Below, in pieces: positions 53,537 to 63,010 of a stretch of DNA of 64,000 nucleotides (position 1 is its first letter; each line of letters begins with the position of its first letter). The notes under the pieces are model-generated. The model searched no databases, was not told the DNA's origin, and was given only the letters and a program-made list of their open reading frames with translations. The position numbers and the translations under genes are program-made. Source of the stretch: an uncultured Lachnospiraceae bacterium (GTDB lineage Bacteria > Bacillota > Clostridia > Lachnospirales > Lachnospiraceae); assembly GCA_947246015.1 (NCBI GenBank), contig CAMXQE010000015.1, positions 16,659-80,658 on the forward strand. The letters run 5' to 3'.

Positions 53537-54014
53537 CCCTTCCGCCCAATACATCCTTACCCTTTAACATATCCCATGAAAAATCGGAAACCGGTTCTCT
53601 GGAGACGAGAAAGTTGCCGGCGCGCTGGGTCAGCTGGGCAAAATTGACGGCATAGTCCTGTGTGCCTCCAATGTATGTGTAGATGGTACTTTCGCTGCCC
53701 ATAAAGCCGATATCCGCTTCTCCGGTGAGCAGGGCGGTCATTGTTTTATCCGCCCCGAAGCCGGTAACCAGTGTCAGGTCGATGCCTTCATCTGCAAAGT
53801 ATCCCTCTTCTATGGCGACATACATAGGTGCATAAAAGATGCTGTGGGCGACTTCGTTCAGAGTAACTTTTGTCAGTCCTTTGGAATTTTTGGTTGTCCC
53901 GTCATCCGTTTTGCCGCATCCAATGAAGCATGAGCATAGGAGCGCAGCGCACAGTCCCAGGACGGTTATCATCCGGAATATCGGATAAGTATTGTTTTTT
54001 TGCATATTTTTCAT
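53523..54014 (-). pseudogene. ABC substrate-binding lipoprotein, N-terminal fragment (split by element)
   Basis: Signal peptide with a cysteine-rich lipobox region (LLCSCFIGCGKTDDG), then the SsuA/NMT1-like start (VTLNEVAHSIFYAPMYVAIEEGYF, GEADIGFMGSESTIYTYIG). About 163 native codons up to GRAGGMP, after which the frame runs 38 codons into the element. GGAGGTATT before the ATG. With the C-terminal part it would be about 348 residues. As found, the protein is lost unless the island excises. No permease or ATPase is adjacent. Confidence 0.88.
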
Positions 54015-54075
54015 AATACCTCCATAAATAATGATGGTTTATTATATTGGGAAAATGGAAAAGGCGTGCTTGTAC

Positions 54076-54104
54076 TGGACAATAAATGGCAAAGTCGCTA
54101 TAAT
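54076..54104 (+). promoter_or_regulatory. Promoter of the SPFH-zinc ribbon genes
   Basis: TGGACA (54076-54081), 17 nt, TATAAT (54099-54104). Confidence 0.7.
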
Positions 54105-54148
54105 GTTTAAAGAAATAATCGGGAGAACAGACGGAGGATACAGCGGAA

Positions 54149-55510
54149 ATGGGATTGATAAGAGCGATTAAGGAAGCAGTAGGTACAGCGGCGGCAGACC
54201 AGTGGAGAGAGTATTTTTACTGTGATGCGCTGGATAACAGCGTATTGGTGACAAAAGGCAAAAGGCGCGTAAATAATGGAAGAGGCAGCAACAATAAAGG
54301 CGTAGATAACATTATCACCAATGGTTCGGCTGTGGCGGTCAACGAAGGGCAGTGCATGATTATCGTGGAGCAGGGGAAGGTGGTGGAGTTCTGTGCGGAA
54401 GCAGGGGAATTCATATACGATACCTCATCGGAGCCAAGTCTGTTCTATGGTGATTTCGGTGAGAGCGTGGGAAAGACATTTGCCGCGATAGGAAGACGTT
54501 TTACATTCGGGGGAGATTCGGCGAAAGACCAGCGGATTTACTTCTTCAATACAAAGGAAATCATGGGGAATAAGTATGGGACGGCGAGTCCGGTGCCGTT
54601 CCGCGTGGTGGATTCCAATATCGGACTGGATGTGGATATCGCACTGCGGTGCAATGGGGAATATTCATATAAGATTACAGACCCGCTGCTGTTCTATGCC
54701 AATGTGTGCGGAAATATAACCGGGGATTACACGCGGGATAAGATAGACAGCCAGCTGAAGACGGAGCTTTTAACCGCTCTGCAGCCGGCTTTTGCAAGAA
54801 TTTCCGAGATGGGTATCCGTTACAGTTCCATTCCGAAACATGCAATGGAACTGGCGCAGATACTGAATGAAGAATTGTCGGCCAAGTGGTCGCAGCTGCG
54901 GGGGATTTCCATTGTCTCGTTCGGGGTCAATTCGGTAAAAGCATCTGCGGAAGACGAGGAAATGATTAAACAGCTTCAGCGGACGGCCGTATACCGGAAT
55001 ACGGATATGGCGGCGGCTGCGTTGGTGGATGCACAGGCTGACTCCATGCGGGCGGCGGCTTCCAATCAGTCCGCGGGGCCGATGATGGGATTTGCGGCAA
55101 TGAATATGGCGAATATGGCAGGCGGGATGAATGCCAATGCGCTGTTCCAGATGGGACAGCAGGGAAATGGGCAGACAGCTGTGCAGGGAACCGGGCAGCA
55201 GGCAGGCGGAATGGGAGGAGCGGCAGATACGGCAGACGGCTGGAACTGTAGCTGTGGAGCCGTGGGCAATAAAGGAAAATTCTGTGTGGAGTGCGGGGCA
55301 CCGAAACCGGCAGCGGGCTGGATGTGCAGCTGCGGGGCGGTGAATAAAGGAAAGTTCTGTAGTGAGTGCGGGAAGAAGAAACCGGAGGAAGCTCCTTTGT
55401 ACCGGTGCGATAAGTGCGGCTGGGAACCGGAAGACCCGAAGAATCCGCCGAAATTCTGTCCGGAGTGCGGAGATCCGTTTAACGGGGAAGATATAAAACA
55501 GGATAATTAA
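54149..55510 (+). CDS. SPFH (YdjI-like) protein with three C-terminal zinc ribbons
   Basis: SPFH domain of the virion-core-like/YdjI type (about 20-285: NEGQCMIIVEQGKVVEFCAE, IALRCNGEYSYKITDPLLFY). After a Gly/Met/Gln-rich linker, three CxC/CxxC zinc ribbons occur in series (CSCGAVGNKGKFCVECG, CSCGAVNKGKFCSECGK, CDKCGWEP...CPECG); the first two are near duplicates. In Bacillus, YdjI works with YdjP-like partners at membranes. Own promoter; followed by the Tim44-like gene after 3 nt. Confidence 0.88.
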   Translation: MGLIRAIKEAVGTAAADQWREYFYCDALDNSVLVTKGKRRVNNGRGSNNKGVDNIITNGSAVAVNEGQCMIIVEQGKVVEFCAEAGEFIYDTSSEPSLFYGDFGESVGKTFAAIGRRFTFGGDSAKDQRIYFFNTKEIMGNKYGTASPVPFRVVDSNIGLDVDIALRCNGEYSYKITDPLLFYANVCGNITGDYTRDKIDSQLKTELLTALQPAFARISEMGIRYSSIPKHAMELAQILNEELSAKWSQLRGISIVSFGVNSVKASAEDEEMIKQLQRTAVYRNTDMAAAALVDAQADSMRAAASNQSAGPMMGFAAMNMANMAGGMNANALFQMGQQGNGQTAVQGTGQQAGGMGGAADTADGWNCSCGAVGNKGKFCVECGAPKPAAGWMCSCGAVNKGKFCSECGKKKPEEAPLYRCDKCGWEPEDPKNPPKFCPECGDPFNGEDIKQDN

Positions 55511-55513
55511 GGG

Positions 55514-56293
55514 ATGGCAGAACTTATGGATTCGATATCTGGCCATGCGGCGGCTGTATTGCTGCTGCTTTTGTCCATGGCAGCAGCCGTATGGATTGCG
55601 GTGCGTATCATAAAACGAAAAGTAAGAACATTCAGCCGGCTGGTATGGGGAACGGACAGTTTATCCGGAGGGGTGGAAAAGATGCGGGCGGATTATGCCA
55701 TAACGCCTAAGTCCGTGTCTGCCATGACCAGCCTGTATCTGCCGAAAATCAATGCGGATTTTCCGGAATTTAAATATGATGAAATGAAGAAACGGGCGGA
55801 AAATGTGCTGCTATACTATCTTATGGCCATTGACCAGGGACAGGCCGGAGTGCTTCGGGATGCCAACAGACGCCTGAAGGATAAGCTTCAGGCGGTAATC
55901 AGTATGCAGAAGACAGCAGGCAGGCGCGAACACTTCCAATCGGTGAAAATACACCGCACGGAAATCTCCGCGTACCGGAAAAGCCAGGGGAGATGCATCA
56001 TTACGTTCCAGTCGGCACTGCAGTATATCCATGGAGTATCGGAAGGGGACGGCAGCGGGGATGTGCAGATGGACAGGCTGCCCACGCAGACGAAATATGA
56101 TGTGGATTTGGTATACATACAGGATGAGCGTATAGTGGAAGATGAACGGGATTACGGGCTGGGATTGAACTGTCCGAACTGCGGGGCGCCGATAGCCGCG
56201 CTGGGGGCGAAGGTCTGTGAATACTGCGGAACGCCGGTGGTGGAGTGGAATCTCTATGTATGGACGTTCGGCGATGTACGCGAAGTGAAGTAA
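55514..56293 (+). CDS. Tim44-like membrane-anchored zinc-ribbon protein
   Basis: N-terminal membrane helix (AAAVLLLLLSMAAAVWIAVRI), then a soluble domain with LPKINADFPEFKYDEMKKRAENV, typical of Tim44-like domains, and a C-terminal zinc ribbon (LNCPNCGAPI...CEYCGTPVV). 259 residues. Operon partner of the SPFH protein with shared zinc ribbons, so they probably act together at the membrane. Function unproven. Confidence 0.75.
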   Translation: MAELMDSISGHAAAVLLLLLSMAAAVWIAVRIIKRKVRTFSRLVWGTDSLSGGVEKMRADYAITPKSVSAMTSLYLPKINADFPEFKYDEMKKRAENVLLYYLMAIDQGQAGVLRDANRRLKDKLQAVISMQKTAGRREHFQSVKIHRTEISAYRKSQGRCIITFQSALQYIHGVSEGDGSGDVQMDRLPTQTKYDVDLVYIQDERIVEDERDYGLGLNCPNCGAPIAALGAKVCEYCGTPVVEWNLYVWTFGDVREVK

Positions 56294-56331
56294 AAAGGCG
56301 GAAGGCGGCAGACGGAAAGGGAAGAAAGATT

Positions 56332-58773
56332 ATGAGCATATACGATACATTGAATGAACAGCAGAAGCAGGGGGTCTTTACGACCGAGGGGCCGGTGCTG
56401 CTTTTGGCGGGGGCCGGGAGCGGCAAGACCAGAGTGCTGACGCACAGAATCGCCTACCTGATTGAAGAAATGGGAGTGCAGCCTTTCCATGTTCTGGCAA
56501 TTACGTTTACGAATAAAGCGGCCGGAGAAATGCGGGAACGTGTGGATTCCATTATCGGTCACGGAGCCAGTCAGATATGGGTATCCACGTTCCATTCTAC
56601 TTGTGTCAGGATTCTCAGACGGTACATAGACAGGATAGGGTTTGATAATCATTTTACCATTTATGATACGGATGACCAGAAGACCGTGATGAAGGATGTC
56701 TGCAAACGCCTTCAGATTGATACGAAGATGCTGAAGGAAAGGACGATTATGGGAGCCATATCTTCGGCAAAGGATGAACTGATTTCTCCGGAGGATTATC
56801 GGATTCAGGCAATGGGAGACTATCAGAGGACAAAAATCGCACAGGCGTATCTGGAGTATCAGACAGTGCTGCGAAAAAGCAATGCGCTGGATTTTGATGA
56901 TTTGATTGTAAAGACGGTAGAGCTGTTCCGGCTCTGTCCGGATGTGCTGGCAGGGTATCAGGACAGATTCCGGTATATCATGGTGGACGAGTATCAGGAT
57001 ACCAATACAGCGCAGTTTGAGTTTGTGCGGCTGCTGGCATCCCAATACAGGAATCTCTGTGTGGTGGGGGATGATGACCAGTCCATTTATAAATTCCGGG
57101 GGGCCAATATACGCAATATTCTGGATTTTGAAAAAGTGTATCCGGAGGCGGAGGTCATCAAACTGGAACAGAATTACCGTTCTACGCAGAATGTGCTGGA
57201 TGCGGCGAATGCAGTAATCAGGAACAACATAGGACGGAAGGAGAAGGCGCTCTGGACACAGAATGGCGAGGGCAGCAGCGTGCACTTCCGGCAGTTTGAT
57301 ACAGCCTATGACGAAGCGGAATTTGTAGCGGATGATGTGGAAAGGAAAAAGAGAGAGGGGATTTTGGATTACGGCGGCTGTGCGGTTCTTTACCGTACCA
57401 ATGCACAGGCGCGTATGCTGGAAGAGCGGTTTGTGGTGGAAGGGATTCCCTATGATGTGGTGGGAGGTACGAATTTCTATGCCCGCAGGGAAATCAAGGA
57501 TATGCTTGCCTATTTGAAAACGGTTGACAACGGTAAAGATGACGTGGCGGTAAAGCGTATTATCAATGTGCCGAAGCGCGGAATCGGTGCGACTACAATC
57601 GTGCGGGTGCAGGAATATGCGGATATGCGGGGTATCAGCTTCTATGATGCGCTGCGGGAAGCAGATCAGATTATGACCATCGGGAAGAGTGCGGCGAAGC
57701 TGAAGCCTTTTGTTACCATGATTCAGACATTCAGGAGTAAGTTGGAATACTATGGTCTGGAAGAACTGATAAAAGATATCATAGAAACGACCGGGTATGT
57801 GGAAGATTTGAAGAATTCGGATGATGAGGATGCGGAGGACCGGATTAACAATATCGATGAGCTGATTAGTAAAATCGTAGCTTATGAAGAGAGCCATGAG
57901 GAGGCGGATTTAAGCGAGTTCCTGGAAGAAGTAGCTTTGGTGGCGGATATAGACCGCATAGAGGGGGACAGCAACCGGGTACTGTTGATGACACTGCACA
58001 GTGCGAAAGGTCTGGAATTTCCACATGTATATCTGGCGGGTATGGAGGATGGTGTATTTCCCAGTTATATGTCCATCAGTTCGGACAGTATAGAGGATGT
58101 GGAAGAGGAGCGGCGTCTGGCTTATGTAGGTATAACGAGGGCGAAAGAAGATTTGACCCTTACCTGTGCAAAGCAGAGGATGATACGGGGGGAAACCCAG
58201 TATAATCCGGTGAGCCGGTTTGTGAAAGAGATACCGGAAGAACTGCTGGACCGGAAAGTCCCGTCCGTGAAGCGGTGGGATGCTGCGGAATATGAAGAGG
58301 ATTCCTATGAGAGAAATCATTTCAAGGCGAAGCCTTTCGGTTTGGATTATATGCAGCAGTATGGAAAAATAGGAAATAGCGGGCCGGATACCGGATTGGA
58401 CGGCAGCGGGGAGGAAGAAAGCCGCCGCAGCACCGGCACGTATGAACCTGTTTTTGGTAAAACAAAGACTGTTTCCATTAAACCGAAGCCGAAAGCGACT
58501 GCAGTACCGAAGCGTACGCCGACAGAGAACAGACCTTTTATAGCCGGAGGCGGTGTGGGCGCTTTGAAGGGAGTAAACGGTCTGAGCAAAGGGGTGCAGA
58601 CGGCGGGGGCGCCGGATTACGGTGTGGGCGACAGGGTGAAGCATGTGAAATACGGAGAAGGGACAGTCACCAATATCGAGGAAGGACCGAGGGATTATCA
58701 GGTAACAGTAGTTTTTGACGGCGCCGGACAGAAAATCATGTATGCCGCTTTTGCAAAATTGAAAAAGTTATAA
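56332..58773 (+). CDS. pcrA: ATP-dependent DNA helicase PcrA/UvrD
   Basis: SF1A 3'-5' helicase. Motif I LAGAGSGKTRVLTHR, Ia TFTNKAAGEMRER, II VDEYQDTN, III VVGDDDQSIYKFRGA, IV EQNYRSTQNV, V LMTLHSAKGLEFPHVYLAG and VI YVGITRAKEDL. The C-terminal end (VGDRVKHVKYGEGTVTNIEE) is the RNA polymerase-binding Tudor-like module. Start ATG 56332; the track start 56245 lies inside the previous gene. 813 residues, normal. Confidence 0.96.
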   Translation: MSIYDTLNEQQKQGVFTTEGPVLLLAGAGSGKTRVLTHRIAYLIEEMGVQPFHVLAITFTNKAAGEMRERVDSIIGHGASQIWVSTFHSTCVRILRRYIDRIGFDNHFTIYDTDDQKTVMKDVCKRLQIDTKMLKERTIMGAISSAKDELISPEDYRIQAMGDYQRTKIAQAYLEYQTVLRKSNALDFDDLIVKTVELFRLCPDVLAGYQDRFRYIMVDEYQDTNTAQFEFVRLLASQYRNLCVVGDDDQSIYKFRGANIRNILDFEKVYPEAEVIKLEQNYRSTQNVLDAANAVIRNNIGRKEKALWTQNGEGSSVHFRQFDTAYDEAEFVADDVERKKREGILDYGGCAVLYRTNAQARMLEERFVVEGIPYDVVGGTNFYARREIKDMLAYLKTVDNGKDDVAVKRIINVPKRGIGATTIVRVQEYADMRGISFYDALREADQIMTIGKSAAKLKPFVTMIQTFRSKLEYYGLEELIKDIIETTGYVEDLKNSDDEDAEDRINNIDELISKIVAYEESHEEADLSEFLEEVALVADIDRIEGDSNRVLLMTLHSAKGLEFPHVYLAGMEDGVFPSYMSISSDSIEDVEEERRLAYVGITRAKEDLTLTCAKQRMIRGETQYNPVSRFVKEIPEELLDRKVPSVKRWDAAEYEEDSYERNHFKAKPFGLDYMQQYGKIGNSGPDTGLDGSGEEESRRSTGTYEPVFGKTKTVSIKPKPKATAVPKRTPTENRPFIAGGGVGALKGVNGLSKGVQTAGAPDYGVGDRVKHVKYGEGTVTNIEEGPRDYQVTVVFDGAGQKIMYAAFAKLKKL

Positions 58774-58905
58774 TTTTATCAAATTTTTATAGTAAATTTT
58801 TGGAATTAGTGTTATATTATATATAATATATGGTCGGCAGGATGGAATGAAAAGGCCGGCAACGGGTAACAATAAACCGAATAAAGACAAAGAGAGGTAT
58901 GGGTC

Positions 58906-59196
58906 ATGAATAAACTGGATAGGTTGAATAAGCTGAACAAATTGGAAGAATATATCGATATGAGCAGGATTAACGAACTTCTGGGAAGGAAAGAAGAAGA
59001 GGAAAAGAAATGCAATACTATACTTTGGGTGTTTGCCGTAATCGGAGCGATTGCAGCAGTTGCAGGTATTGCATATGCGGTATACCGTTACCTGAAGCCG
59101 GATTATCTGGAAGATTTTGAAGATGATTTTGACGATGATTTCGATGACGATTTCTTTGAAGATGAGGATGATGAGGACGCATCGGAGAACGAGTAA
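58906..59196 (+). CDS. Small membrane protein with acidic tail, 96 aa
   Basis: Charged N-terminus, one membrane helix (ILWVFAVIGAIAAVAGIAYAVYRYL), then a tail almost wholly of Asp, Glu and Phe (FEDDFDDDFDDDFFEDEDDE). AGAGAGG precedes the ATG. DUF4366-like in style; function unknown. A strong terminator follows. Confidence 0.8.
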   Translation: MNKLDRLNKLNKLEEYIDMSRINELLGRKEEEEKKCNTILWVFAVIGAIAAVAGIAYAVYRYLKPDYLEDFEDDFDDDFDDDFFEDEDDEDASENE

Positions 59197-59311
59197 GGAA
59201 CGGTATCGGTAATCGTATGCATAAGCCAAATACTCGGTTGCAGGCAGTAAGGCACCTGAGTCCTGCGGCATTTGCTGAATGTAAATAGGAATAAAAGACA
59301 GAAAGCATGAA

Positions 59312-59345
59312 ACGGAGTGTACTTATGCGTACATTCCGTTTTTTT
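59312..59345 (+). terminator. Terminator of the acidic-tail gene
   Basis: ACGGAGTGTAC, loop TTATGC, GTACATTCCGT (one G-T pair), followed by T7. Confidence 0.85.
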
Positions 59346-59697
59346 GCACAGGGGATTTTGCTGCTAAAGCAGCGTGCGCCCCGCGCGGCGAGTAGGTGAG
59401 AAGATCATTCCCTTACTCGATTATACGAAACTGCGGTCTGTAAAGAAAAATATTCCGGGTTTTTTGGCGGAAAGCATTAACGGGCCATGGGGCCGCCCGG
59501 CTGTTGGTTTGACCGCAGAATGTAAGTTTATTCCCGCGGGCAACGAGCCAAGTGTCTGCAACATTTGGAGACTGCCGCGAGGGTCAAATACCAACACATC
59601 AAAGATGTGTTTGCGCTCTGCAGCGCTGCAGGTTTGATACCTCGTTGCTTGCTGTGGGGGCTTTGATTATAAAAGAGAGAAGGAGCTGCGATAGGAA
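59346..59697. repeat. Dispersed repeat copy B within a gene-free gap
   Basis: 59578-59615 matches copy A (50072-50109) at 35 of 38 bases, including AACACAT-CAAAG-ATGTGTT. This copy is enclosed by GCAACGAG (59540-59547) and CTCGTTGC (59641-59648), so the full unit is about 109 nt. A GCTGC-TAAA-GCAGC hairpin lies near 59360. The track ORF 59374..59637 is not a gene. Confidence 0.75.
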
Positions 59698-61074
59698 ATG
59701 AAAAAGGGACAGGTAATAGAGGGAACCGTGGAACGGGTGGATTTTCCCAACAAAGGAATTCTGGTTTGTGAGGAAAGGACATGTGTGGTGAAAAATGCCC
59801 TTCCGGGACAAAAAATATCGTGCAGAATCAATAAAACAAGAAAGGGGAAAGCGGAAGGAAGATTGTTGGAGGTATTGGAGAAGTCGCCTTTGGAAACGGA
59901 GAGTCCCTGTCCGCACTTTGGCGTCTGCGGAGGTTGTGTTTATCTTTCCCTGCCTTATGAAGAGCAGCTCCGGGTAAAAGAGGAGCAGATTAAGCGGCTT
60001 TTGGGGACGGTGCTGCAAAAGCAGGAAACACCGTATCTTTATGAAGGGATTAAGGGCAGTCCGAAAGCATACGGATACCGGAATAAGATGGAATTTTCCT
60101 TTGGAGATGAAGTAAAGGACGGGCCGCTGGCTTTAGGGATGCATAAACGGGGCAGCTTTTATGATATTGTGACAGTAGATGGCTGTCAGATTGTGGATGA
60201 GGATTACCGGAAAATCTTAAGCTGTGTGAGAGCGTATTTTGACAGCCGGAAAGTGAGTTTTTACCATCGGCTGAGGCATGAGGGCTATCTGCGCCATCTG
60301 TTGGTTCGGAAAGCGGCAAAGACGGGAGAAATTCTGATTGCACTTGTAACAACCACGCAGGAGGAATATGACCTGGAGCCTTTTAAGGAGGCATTACTGG
60401 GGCTTGTTTTGGACGGGACGATTGTGGGAATTCTTCATACGAAGAATGATTCCGTAGCGGATGTGGTGCAGAGCGATGAGACAGTAATCTTATACGGAAA
60501 GGATTATTTTTATGAGGAATTGCTGGGACTGAAATTCCGTGTTTCCCAATTTTCTTTTTTCCAGACGAATACTTATGGGGCAGAGGTGCTGTATACTACG
60601 GTACGGGAATATATCGGTTCCCTGTCGGAGAAAAAGGATAAGGTGGTTTATGACCTGTACAGTGGGACAGGGACGATTGCACAGATGATGGCGGATGTGG
60701 TCGGTAAGGTAATCGGAGTGGAAATCGTGGAGGAAGCGGTGGAAGCTGCGAGACAAAACGCACAGTTAAACGGACTGGACAATTGTGAATTCATAGCGGG
60801 AGATGTGCTGAAGGTGTTAGACGGTATCGGGGAGAAGCCTGATTTTATCATTCTGGACCCGCCGAGGGACGGGGTGCATCCGAAAGCATTGAAAAAGATT
60901 ATTGATTACCGCGTGGAGCGGCTGGTTTATATATCCTGTAAGCCTACCAGCCTGGTCAGGGATTTGGAGGTGTTTCTGGAAAACGGGTATGAGGTGGTGA
61001 GAGTGGGGAGCGTGGACCAGTTTCCGTTTACGGGGAATATTGAGACGGTATGTTTATTGAACCGCATAAAATAA
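59698..61074 (+). CDS. rlmD: 23S rRNA (uracil-5-)-methyltransferase, RlmD/RumA family
   Basis: SAM-dependent uridine methylase. TRAM-like N-terminus, 4Fe-4S cysteines in CPHFGVCGGC (about 74-83) plus a later Cys in DGCQIV, SAM motif VVYDLYSGTGTIAQ, DPPRDGVHPKAL, nucleophile Cys in VYISCKPTSLVRDL. 458 residues. In Firmicutes the enzyme usually modifies both U747 and U1939, so RlmCD is equally apt. The last gene of core chromosome before mobile debris. Confidence 0.94.
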   Translation: MKKGQVIEGTVERVDFPNKGILVCEERTCVVKNALPGQKISCRINKTRKGKAEGRLLEVLEKSPLETESPCPHFGVCGGCVYLSLPYEEQLRVKEEQIKRLLGTVLQKQETPYLYEGIKGSPKAYGYRNKMEFSFGDEVKDGPLALGMHKRGSFYDIVTVDGCQIVDEDYRKILSCVRAYFDSRKVSFYHRLRHEGYLRHLLVRKAAKTGEILIALVTTTQEEYDLEPFKEALLGLVLDGTIVGILHTKNDSVADVVQSDETVILYGKDYFYEELLGLKFRVSQFSFFQTNTYGAEVLYTTVREYIGSLSEKKDKVVYDLYSGTGTIAQMMADVVGKVIGVEIVEEAVEAARQNAQLNGLDNCEFIAGDVLKVLDGIGEKPDFIILDPPRDGVHPKALKKIIDYRVERLVYISCKPTSLVRDLEVFLENGYEVVRVGSVDQFPFTGNIETVCLLNRIK

Positions 61075-61152
61075 GGGTTTATAGGGAATTATAGGGTGTG
61101 GAAATGGGTGATTTGCCACCAGTTTGCCACCGTAATTTTAAAAAGTACGAAA

Positions 61153-61186
61153 AAGGGCTGAACTTTCGTGAACGGGTTCAGCCCTT
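61153..61186. terminator. Bidirectional terminator between rlmD and the integrase remnant
   Basis: AAGGGCTGAAC and GTTCAGCCCTT form an 11-bp perfect stem, 12-nt loop, with A-rich sequence on the left and TGTATTATTT on the right. Confidence 0.75.
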
Positions 61187-61193
61187 GTATTAT

Positions 61194-61508
61194 TTATGAG
61201 TTTTTTTGGCCTACTGCCTGTTCAAAGAGGTCAACAGACCGTGCCGCCATGGCTTCCGTGTCATGCACATAGGTTTGAAGGGTTGTCTGGATATTGGAAT
61301 GCCCTAACCGGGTTTGCACGTCCTTTATATCAGCGCCGGATTCAATTAGAATTGTGGCGTGGGTATGCCGCAGGGAATGATAATCAAAAAGCCAATCCCT
61401 CACTGGGGCATACCATTGACATTGAGAAAGTGCGGAATGCTTACTGAAGCGCAAAGGACAATCCGGCAGAGGAAAATATCTTCCGGCAGTTACGCTTACT
61501 ACCTTCAC
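61194..61508 (-). pseudogene. Tyrosine integrase remnant, C-terminal part
   Basis: Retains [40 protein letters not shown] and [19 protein letters not shown]: the HxxR, LGH and catalytic Tyr (TYVHD) motifs of phage/ICE integrases. The N-terminal about 270 residues are absent because the transposase sequence begins within about 61440-61490. A past element probably sat here next to rlmD. Confidence 0.85.
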
Positions 61509-62447
61509 AACCTTAAGAAAGTAGACAAAAAGGATTTAGCAGAGGACTATGGCAAAAATAAGTATAAGCTTCACTATATCTACCGGGAATTCCAGATAGA
61601 TTTCTTTAAGATGGACTTAAATTCTCTGCCTAAGAATGCTTCCTCCCTTAAATTCAGCAGGTTTGATTCCAATGTTATGTCCCTATGCCTTACTCTGCAT
61701 GTAAATCTTGGGCTGTCTCTGAGGAAAACCAGACAGGCACTGAAAGATTTGTATAATATCTCCATTTCCCACCAGCAGATAGCCAACTACTGTAAGACCA
61801 CCGCTGTCTGTATCAAACCATTCGTCGATAACTACGATTACAAGCCGGGTAATGTCCAGACCGCCGATGAAACTTACATCAAAATCCGTGGTGTAAAAGC
61901 CTACATCTGGTTCATCATGGATGCTGCGTCCCGCTCTGTCCTTGGCTATCAGGCATCTGATAACCGTGGTGTCGGCCCCTGTATCCTTGCCATGAGAATG
62001 GCCCTGAAACATTTCAAAGAACTTCCCGAAAAGTTTAAGTTTATTGCAGACGGATACTGCGCCTATCCACTGGCTGCCCAGCAATTCTTTCGTGAATTTG
62101 GTGACAGGTTTAAGTTTGATATCACACAAGTAATCGGACTTGCCAACGATGATGAAGTATCCAGGGAATTTCGTCCGTACAAGCAGATGATCGAACGCCT
62201 GAACCGTACATACAAAGCTTCCTACAGACCTACCAACGGATTTGACAACATCGATGGCGCTAACTACAACTTAGCCCTGTGGGTTGCCTACTACAACTTT
62301 CTAAGGCCGCACAAACACGCTGGATACAAAGTTTTAAACAGCGTAGAGAGGCTGGAAGGTGCCGGAAATATGCCGGGTAAATGGCAGCTCTTGATTTTCC
62401 TTGGTCAGCAGACTATCTTAAATCTACAAAAACAAGCATCCGCATAA
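61437..62447 (+). pseudogene. DDE transposase, 5'-truncated, inserted in the integrase
   Basis: Homology to IS240/IS6-like DDE transposases starts near [13 protein letters not shown] and runs to the C-terminus: KYKLHYIYREFQIDFFKMDL, catalytic Asp in TADETYIKIRG, second Asp in FIADGYCAYPL, Glu in RPYKQMIERLNRT, then LWVAYYNFLRPHKH. The N-terminal zinc ribbon common in this group is missing and the upstream frame runs into integrase sequence. Right end may lie near 62700 (CAGTTTTCAAGGTTCATC). Probably inactive. Confidence 0.8.
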
Positions 62448-62556
62448 ATGGAGCGGAACCGTTGTCAGGAGAATCGTGGAATACCACAGCGCCACTGGCG
62501 CGAGGATATGCCGCGAAAGTCTCTTGGCATAAGGTTCTCGGATTATCCTGTTTCAG

Positions 62557-62679
62557 TAGAAAAGGGGCAGCTGCGCCCTTTTCCTGCCTTCCGGCGAGGA
62601 CGGGTTCGGGCAGAGCCCGATAATGGGTCAAGGGACTGGTCCCTTGTAGGGTTTGGGGCAACGCCCCAAGGTCTAAACC
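62557..62679. repeat. Row of four GC-rich hairpins
   Basis: In order: AAAAGGG/CCCTTTT around GCAGCTGC; TCGGGC-AGA-GCCCGA (62606-62620); CAAGGGAC-TG-GTCCCTTG (62629-62646); TTGGGGC-AAC-GCCCCAA (62653-62669), the last enclosed by GGGTTT/AAACCC. No gene is seen in 62448-63010. Confidence 0.7.
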
Positions 62680-63010
62680 CATCAATATCTACAGTTTTCA
62701 AGGTTCATCAGAGCCTGTTTTTTTGACTCCGTTTTTTCATAAATCATTTGACACTATCAGTGAAACCGGCATCACATAAAGAAGAATACCGTAAAATATG
62801 TAAGAAAGAAATCCACCCCCGTATTTGTAAAGGTAACTTCTACGGGAAGCTTGAATAGGGGTGGAATTTAAATTTGCAAATGAGGGAGAAAAAAAGTTAT
62901 AAAAAATTCATAAAAAGTTTTGTTGCATTAACCGAAATAAGAGAATAAAATGTAGATAGGAAAGTATGAATTTTTGGAGAAAAGCCAGACTAACAAAGGA
63001 GGTGTTTTTT

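Noticed and set aside
54149-56293. SPFH/Tim44 genes as cargo of the island
   Set aside because: They lie outside the right att repeat and have their own promoter after the lipoprotein start.
56254-57897. 547-aa minus-strand ORF opposite pcrA
   Set aside because: Long antisense frame caused by codon bias of pcrA; no family motifs.
59374-59637. 87-aa ORF before rlmD
   Set aside because: Composed of repeat copy B; shares residues with the equally spurious ORF at 49946 only because of the repeat.
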